Source: Lumbricus rubellus
Taxonomy: Eukaryota; Annelida; Clitellata; Crassiclitellata; Lumbricidae
Assembly (NCBI GenBank): GCA_945859605.1
Contig: OX243827.1
Location: 25,148,002 to 25,212,001 of the forward strand
Direction: 5' to 3'
DNA: 64,000 bases
Part shown: in pieces, positions 12,701-21,700 of the stretch
How the letters are laid out: each line of letters opens with the position of its first letter
Numbering within the stretch: the first letter of the stretch is position 1
Program-made: the position numbers and the translations under genes
Notes under the pieces: model-generated
Databases searched by the model: none
Seen by the model: only the letters and a program-made list of their open reading frames with translations
What the model was told of the DNA's origin: nothing

Positions 12701-15700
12701 CGGAAGCCGGTTGGCCAGAGCAAGTTGCTGATAAGAACTCTTGATACTGTAAATAGTCAGTTTCCTCATGCTGTTCACAAAGGTTTATGATAGTAAGATA
12801 ACTCATGTTATTGATGATAAGAACTTATGATGAATAGTCAGTTACCCTATGTTGTTGATAACTCATGTTATTGATGATAAGGTTGACAGGTTGGGTGGGA
12901 CACGGAAGCCGGTTGGCCAGAGCAAGTTGCTGATAAGAACTCGTGATACTGTAAATAGTCAGTTTCCTCATGCTGTTCACAAAGGTTTATGATAGTAAGA
13001 TAACTCATGTTATTGATGATAAGAACTTATGATGAATAGTCAGTTACCCTATGTTGTTGATATCCGATATATTATGTACATGTATATGTGTTTACTGTTT
13101 ATATCAGTAAAAAAGTGTAGAGGCCAGATTTAATGTGAGTGCTTTGGGTCCTGAAGCACCCGCGCATGCATACAGATTTGACAGGCTTGTTGTTGTTTAA
13201 CGACACAGTAAGGAGGTATTATTGGATGCTCGTGAACTCGTGATGATCAGATACATTATGTTGTTGATGATACGAACTAATGATGAATAGCCAGCTGCCT
13301 CATGTTGTTGATAAGAGCATAAATAATAAACAGTCAGTGTTAGTCAATCACCTTATAGGCTTATGCTGTCGTTTTTAACACTCTCTTGGACAAATTCTCC
13401 TAAATTTACAATACGATACCTAACTTTCTTTTATTTACTTACTCCTTGCATTACCGCATGCCTTATAATAAATAGGGCCTATTATTAACATTCTTACCAC
13501 ATTTCCTTACCCATTACCCAACTTATGCTATCTTACTTTAATTTACCATCTATTCCTTTCCTCTGTGCATACCTTTACCGTCTGTCATTGTCTTCCTTAA
13601 CTTACTGTATTTATAAAGTAGGCTACATGTCTGAATTAAATATAATGAGTTTATTTCTAACATTGAGCCACATGTAGCCTACGTGTGTGTGTGTGACAGG
13701 GTGTGTGTGACACTGTGTGTGCGTGACAGGGTGTGGGTGTGTTTATGCTACCAGATCTTGTTCTGGCATTAGTTTGGCTTGTTCACTGTCAAAACGTGTC
13801 GATTTGCTAATAGTTGGCTATTTGTAAACATTTGCAGTCAATTATGAGCTGCTTAATTTCTCAGCATTTGCTTCACACGTGTTTCTGCTTAAATGTCGCT
13901 GTGACAAATTACACCTAAAATCATTCCTGACATTTGCTCGAGGAACCTATTACAGTTGGTTTTTAGACCCAATTTACTTAATGGGAGTTTGATAGAAAAA
14001 CTACATTTAACATGGGTGAAGAATTAAAATTAAATGCCTGATAATTATGGTTAGCGATATCTGCAGTTGAGTTAGGTGGGTCTTGATAAAAAAAGAGCTG
14101 CATTGTAGATGTACGGAGGTCTAGTGGCTTGGCCAGAGGTTTTGTACACCAGAGTTTCCTCGGCTTTTCCAATACATAGTTTGTGGACGGTGAACCCAAG
14201 TTTGTGGGGCGCGGTGGTGTAGTGGTGGCGTCATTGCCTTGGAGCTGGAAGGTTCGAGGTTGGAATCCACCTCACCACGTAAGGACCTTGGGCAAGTCCT
14301 TCACTCACAATTGCTCAGCGCTTCGGCATGAAACTCCGATGCAGTGTTCGCTCTGCATTCGGGAGCGCCTCTGAGTAGAAGAACTGGAAGTGGCGCTATA
14401 ACAAGTGTGCATACAAACATCAAAATTTAGGAAGTAGAAGTTATTGCTTAAAGTTAATATTAATTAAGCAAGAAAAAAGGCACACTATTCCAGCAATATT
14501 TTCTGGACCCATCTCACGGGTCCTCGGCATATCCTTCGTTGACACCTTTTGGAGTGCGGTCCACAACTTAAAGACCTCTGGCTTGGTCTTTGCGATAGTT
14601 AAGGGGTGAGCTCGCTGGAATATCAACCCGGGGTTCTGCTTAATTTGCAACCCTAGCCAAGTCAGTTATGATGAGTGCACCGACTGTACACTGTTAGTGG
14701 GAAGATGAGACGGTGAGGGAGAGGACTGGCCAACTGCTTTCCTCATATGCCAAGGCTAACAAAAATGAAGTCGCTAGAGCACTTCGTATACATCTAAAAC
14801 TGCTTCTTGAATTCCACTTACTTTGATGGAAGAAACAAATTATCTTGTGTTGGAAGAAGAAGAATTACTGTCTGCCTGATAGCAGTGTAGTTTCGGGAAC
14901 ATTGGTCTTGTTGGACAAAGTAGAGGCGGTTCTTGACAAGACAACCGCAATCGTAAATAAGCAGAAGTCAAGTGACTCCAACACTTCTTTGGTGTAGTGG
15001 TTAGCTAACTTGGCTGTCGGGTGAGAGGTTGGGGATAGGGGGGGGGGGGATGGGGGGGGGAATCAAATCCCTTCAGGGCAGATATTTGCTTTGAGATTAC
15101 TACTCGACCAGCACCACCTGCCCCCTAGTCAGATCAAATACAATGAGAACATTGAGAACACTGACCGTGCGTGCACTATCGGTGGGAAAATGAGATGGGA
15201 AGGGGTAAAAATAATAAATAAATATACATACATAAATACAGGCATACATAAATACGTACGTACGACGTCGTACGTGCGTGCGTGCGTGCGTGCATACATA
15301 CATACATATACAAAACCTATTATTTTAGCTGCGGCTGGACTGGGAGCGTCTCTGAGTAGGTTTTTTGAAGAAGTGCTATATAAATTCACGAAATGAATGA
15401 ATGAATGAATGAATGAATGAATGAATGAATACATACATGCATACATTGCTCATTCTCACCGTATCCCATTCTTCTTTACAGTTGCAGGCAGTTCGTGTCG
15501 GTCGTGCCACGCGTCGGGTCACGCCAAGGTCACCGGTGACCATGGTTACCTGGCGAGCGTCGTCACCATGGAAACGCAGGACGACGACAGCGGCGGCTGC
15601 GGTTCCTCGCGCTGTCCCTGGTTGATCGAGGTTCCAGCGGGGCAGGGTATCAACCTCACCCTCATCGACTTCTCAGCGGGTCCCCATCAGCAGGCGGCCC

Positions 15701-18700
15701 TGGTGCCCCAAACTACGTCCCCCCAGCGGCGACCAGGGGGCCCTTCGTCCGATCGATGCCCTCGTCTGCTGGTCGTTAAGGAGAAGGCGAATCCGAAGGA
15801 CAGTCCGGTGTGTGGAGGACGATCGAGGTGGAAGCACATCCATCTGTCCGTCAGTCACTTCGTTGAGGTTCACGTTGTCGGGCAGGATGATGTGCTCAGC
15901 GAGAAAGGACAGTTCCTCGTCTACTACCAAGGTCTGTTGTTAGAGGAATTCAATCTCTCGATGTCTTGTCTGTTGCTGTGGTTATTAGGATGCTGTTGTC
16001 ATTGTTATTTTTTAAATTAGTATTTAGCAACGCTGTGTAGGCAGACGTCAAATGTGCAGCAACGCCAAAATCAAGTTACTAGCTCTGTCACTCTTTTTGT
16101 CAGTGAATCTGTCGCTATCTCTGTCTCCATCTCCGTCACTATCTCTCTCTCGCTATATCTGCCTTCAAAATGTTATACAGTCATGGGCGCCTGCTTGTAT
16201 TTTTGTAAGAGAGGGCAAAAACAAGGGTCAAAGTTTTTTTGCAAGAACTTCACAAGTGCAAAGCAGGAAATTAAGAGGTGTGGATTTTACTGGAGGTTTC
16301 TAAAGTCAAATTTCTCAGTTTGATTTTGATTATAATAATAGTATCAACTGTATCATTAGTTTTAAGAAATGTTTTAAATGCCAAAAGTGGTATACCTTCA
16401 AACATGGGTGTCGATTTTCCCGAAGAGTGGAATTGAGGGGGAGGAGGAGGAGGAGGCAAAACACAGTTTCGAGTTCAAATTTTTCTTAGAGTCCCAGGAA
16501 GCAGATGCAGCTCCTGGGGAGTGCATGGGGAGTCAATTCCAGACCACTGCATGTACCGCCAACGATGGAAAAGGCAGCGTGTAATAAATTAATTAATCTG
16601 TGCAATAATTGTTTTCTTATTTTTCTTCTCAACAACTGTAACAGCCGTTGGGTGTCCAGACATCACGCCGCCACCGAACAGTCGAATGAAGCGAATGCAC
16701 GATCGATGTGAAATCGATTGCCCTGGCACTCCCCACAAGTGGGCAATGACGTGTATCGACAACAAATGGGTTGGGGACGTTGTGGGGAAGTGCCCGGCCT
16801 CACCCCTTGCAGTGGTGATGAGTACTGCAAGGCCACAGTCTGCCGGCGTCTGGCCTTTTCTGACGTCACTTCCTCTTAGTAAGTGTTGAAGACCTTTTTG
16901 CAATTTGGATGAGGACATGCATAAATTACCATATTAATTAATTAATTAATTAATTAATTAATCAATTTTAACGGAATTATGATGAACAAAGGGCTGTGCG
17001 AATAAGCTGTTTTTGAAGGGAGAAACCATTTGGTATTATGTTTTAATATTTAGGCTATTTTCTCTTGGGCATATTGGAGTCATTATTATTTTTGCCTTTG
17101 GCACCTATAAATTATGATCTATTAGGAATTAACGAATATTATTATTACTATTTAACAGTAGTAGTAATAATAATTATAGGTTAATATTCAATATTAATGA
17201 ATAATGCACTGTTATTATCTAGCCTATTAGGCTATCACTTGGCCTACAATTGTTATCATTTTTATTATCGTTTTTAGCACATACAGGCATGCATGTCTCT
17301 GTTACTGTGTTTGTAGGCCTAGGCCCTATGTGATATTGTGTGTGCTTTGTACTAGTAGGCCTATGTTTGTATGATTATGCGTCTGTGACTGCATCGTATT
17401 TTTTATGTGGAGTATATCAACGTTAGCGTTGCTCATGCCTACCTACTTTAAAAAAAATTTCTTTTATGAGTCAGTAGCAAAAAGGACTTTAAATCCTAAC
17501 AATGTGCACATCAATAACATAAGAAGGGCAAGGTTTCAGCACAGAACAAAAAAACAACACACATATGGCTGCCTACTTTAAATTCCGCAAATACATCCGA
17601 GCAAAAGAATCCAAGGAATTCGCTGTTGAACGCTATGCCAGCATACCAAGCAAAGTTCTCTTACAATGGAATGACAACAGCTTGGAGTATCGCGTTATCT
17701 TTCTTTCAGCTTGTTTTCAATGCAACTGACAAGTTTTGACCAGTGATGGGATATGTTTTCATGCGAAGCCCTCTTCTATTTGTTTAAATACTTTCTGATG
17801 GAGAAAGAGCTCGGGGTGAACTATGGTACAATTCACACGTACCTCAGCGATACAGGTGAAGCATGCAGCATCACGCTTTTTCGCTGGTTGGGCCATTCAT
17901 CTGGAATGGCCTTTTCTTTGGATTTTATCTTAACCTGGAAAGGTCTTCCATTAAATTCACATGGAATGGCCTCCCTTTGGATTAATCTGGAATGGCATCA
18001 TGGACTAATGTTAGGCCTAATCTAGTATTATAATTAATTTTATGGGATAATGTTGACTCTAGTAGAATTTACCAATGTTGACTCTAGCATTGTATGGGAT
18101 ATTGCTGACTCTGGTAGCTTAAGCTTATTATGATAATGATGACTATTCAGTATTGTATGTGCTAATATGTTGACTCTCTTTGGTATTATAATTATTATGG
18201 GCCAGTGTTAGGCACAACTCTGGCATTATATCAATGGAACCATGGGCTAATGTAGGCTAGACTCTAATAGCCTATGATATGGGTCAAAGTTTTCTTTGAT
18301 GTTATATGAGCTAATGTTGATGCTAATAGTATATGAACTACTGTTCACCCTAGTATCATAGGGCCAATTCTAGTACTAGGCCTATTGAGCTAATGTTGTC
18401 TCTGAATACTGTATGAGCTAATGTTGTCTCTAATAATTATTATTGTATGAGCTAATGTTGACTCCAATATCATATGGGCCTAAGTTTTCTCTGACATTAT
18501 GAGTTAAAATTAAATGTTGATACTAGTAGTATGAACTAATGTTGACCCTATAGTATTACATGGCTTACGTCTGCTCTAGTATTATTGAGCCAGTGTTGTC
18601 TCTAATATTATTGTATTGGCCACGACCAATTTATGACCGAGCACCGGTAATAGCTCGGCTAGTTACACAACAGAACTGAAGTACTGTGTTATTGCACAGA

Positions 18701-21700
18701 TATCATGAATAGCCTATGTTTATAAGGCATGACTTCCTTATATAATGGTGTCTTGTGAGATCATATCGAAGGTACTCAATAGCGCTGTGGTTAGTGTAGT
18801 AGACTCTTACTATAGGTCAGCGGTTCCCAACCCGCGGCCCGCGGGCCAAAAGTGGTCCTCGAGGCCTAAAAAAGTGGCCCTCGTCTCTCAAAGAATTAAC
18901 ATAAATACATATGAAAAGTTAACAATTTGAACGGATATAACACAATTATTTTCTATTAAGCATTATTTTATTTTGATGTCTATAAATAGGCTAACATCAA
19001 ACATTCTATTTTGAATCAATTATAACAAGTTTATATGCTTTTAGTTAATTAAATTTTAGCCTTGGTGGCCCCTAAAAAGGGCCCTAATGTCCTTCAACTA
19101 CGAAAAAGTGGCCCTCGTGTGCTCCAACTGAGGAAAAGTAATCGTAATCGTAAGCTCCTGATTTCCAAAGCGCCTCTAGACAGACAAGCGCGGGGCACCG
19201 GCTTATTCACGAGCGCTGCCCTAGAGTGAAAATAGGCTGGGAACCACTGCTCTAGGTCGATACGTCGAGGGTTCAAATCCTCGCCAGGACAGAAACCTGG
19301 TTGGAAATTTCTGCTACATCTACACACCCCTTCCCATGGCGCACCCAGCACATCTAGAAGGACACACAATCTAATGTTGCCTGCGTCCGTATACAACTCT
19401 TAGATTACACACCGTGTTTTCGGAATGGCTTTTCTCAGATTCGTAGAAACGCTTTGCAGTATATATCCAGTTACATACATACGAGACGCGGTGGTGTAGT
19501 GGTGGGTTACGGTGTATACTGGAGCCGGAGGGTTCCAGATTCGAATCCACCTCAAGCTTCCACGTATAGGGACCTTGGGCAAATCTTTCAATTGCAATTG
19601 CTCGTGCACTTCGGCGCGAAACTCCGATGCAGTGTCCGCGCTGTAATCGGGAGCGCCTCTCTTTTTAAGAAAGTTCTTCAGTGGTGCTGCCGACCAAATA
19701 CCCATGCAATTGCAACACATTCAGCGCCCGGGACGTATATATACGTCCCAAATCTAGTCATTTAACACCCTAATATGATTGTGAATTGATATTTTTGGAT
19801 GGATAATGGGAGAAAAAAATAATTCATGCAATAGAGGGTTAATATTTTATTGTATACGCGTTTCTTTGTCTTGCTGTAGACGTTCTGATAACGTTGGTGG
19901 TGGCCGTGACGATCATAATAGGAGTCGTCATCATCACAACAGGAATCGTCTGCTTAAAGAAGTAAGTCAATCAGAATGACTGATCATGCAATTGTTTTCA
20001 GCATGTAGGCTATGTATGTTTATATTATGGGCATTTATATAGCGCCCTACAAGAGCAGAAAAATAGTCTAAGTTCTTATAGGTGGTTGATTAATATTTAG
20101 AGTGCAGGACTGTCATTTCAAAGCAAGAGCATTCAAACCCTACTCAGCCTACTGAAATACATCAGCAGCCTCTGATCATCTTGTTAACTCGTGCTAACTA
20201 TCAAACTGATATGGCAGACAGTGGCATATAATAAGTCTTATAGGGCCTATATAGGCCTACGTGCGTGCACGGACTCACGTGGAAAATTCCCGCTAGCCTA
20301 CTTACATGTATAGCTTATAATGTGGGCGCTGTAGAAGTTCCCAGTTTTCGAATACGATTTTATATTTTGTGACTCTGTTGCGTGTTTGCTACTCTGTTGT
20401 ATGTTTGTGACTCTGTTGCGTGTTTGTGACTCTGATGTATATTTTGTGACCATGGGCGCCCGCAGAAATTTTTGCAGGAGGGGGCAAAAACTTTTACGAT
20501 GGTCACGGTTAAATTTTTCAGTGGTGAAAGCACGAAAAATACCAGGGCTGTTAATATCGCGATAAAGTATCACAATACTTGGTATCGCCGATACTTTTTT
20601 CAGTATCGCGGCGAGTATCGCGATAGTTTAATTTTGTTGGTATCGCATGCGTATCGCCGATACTTTTTTAGCCTGTCAGCGATACTTGCAATACTTTTTT
20701 CACAATAATAATTTTTATTTAGGGTAGAGAGGGGGAAGTTGGACACCTTAAGCACTGTTTGGTCAATAATGACAATACCTATAAACTTTTAACATGTTTT
20801 AAAACATGCTATTGTATGCAAGTATCACGGTATTGTTAACCAGTATAGTAAAAAAGTCTTCAATGATTGAGCAAATTCCTGCAATTTGCATCCAAGTATG
20901 ACCTCCTCAGGTCATGTCCATCTTACCCGGCGTGGGGGTAAGGCGGACACAATGTGATGGTAAGATGGACAGGTGAGACTTGCAGCTCTACAACATACTA
21001 TATTCACTTACATTTTTAGCAGAGTCTACACAATTATATGTGTGTGCGTGATGCCCGTCATTGTTCATAATGAAAAAAATTGTTCAGATATCGTGACATG
21101 TTAACCTACCATAGCCTACAGTAGCCTACCGTACGTAGCACTTTCGTGGGGTAAGATGGACACTACTTCTTTTGTTACAAAAAAATTGATAACATACTGC
21201 AACATGAACGGCCAAAATGAAGCGAGGGCCTACGTAGAGTCAATATAAACACCGAGTTGTTGAGTAATCTGTTGTGAAATACATAAATTCGGTGATGAGC
21301 ATTCGTGTCCATCTTACCCCTTCTTGCAGGGGTAAAATGGACAGACACCCTACCCTTGAGTATCACAGACAGTGACACAGTATGCGACCACGAGGTGTCT
21401 GCTTTAATGTGCTAAATAACAAGCCGATATACATATTTATTAAATAAAATACAAATGATAGACGATGAACAATTACTGTCTACAGAATATCCTTAGCCAT
21501 TTGACTGAGCTTCTTATTGAACTTTAGTCAAAACACGCCCTCCTCCTACATCTGACAATCACCGACAGGCCACACCCCTCTCAGTACGCTGGTACCCGAC
21601 CGCGTGTATTTTAACAACTAGTCGAAAGACGGTGTCCATCTTACCCCAACACCGGGGTAAGATGGACATTAAGAAAATGACGTTTCTTTAATTTCTGTGT

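Larger units (their letters stand above)
18775..19290 (+). mobile_element. tRNA-derived SINE split by a hAT MITE
   Basis: Left part has an A-box GCTGTGGTTAGTGTAGTAGA; right part has a B box GGGTTCAAATCCTCGCC. The two are separated by the element at 18818-19249. Confidence 0.6.
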
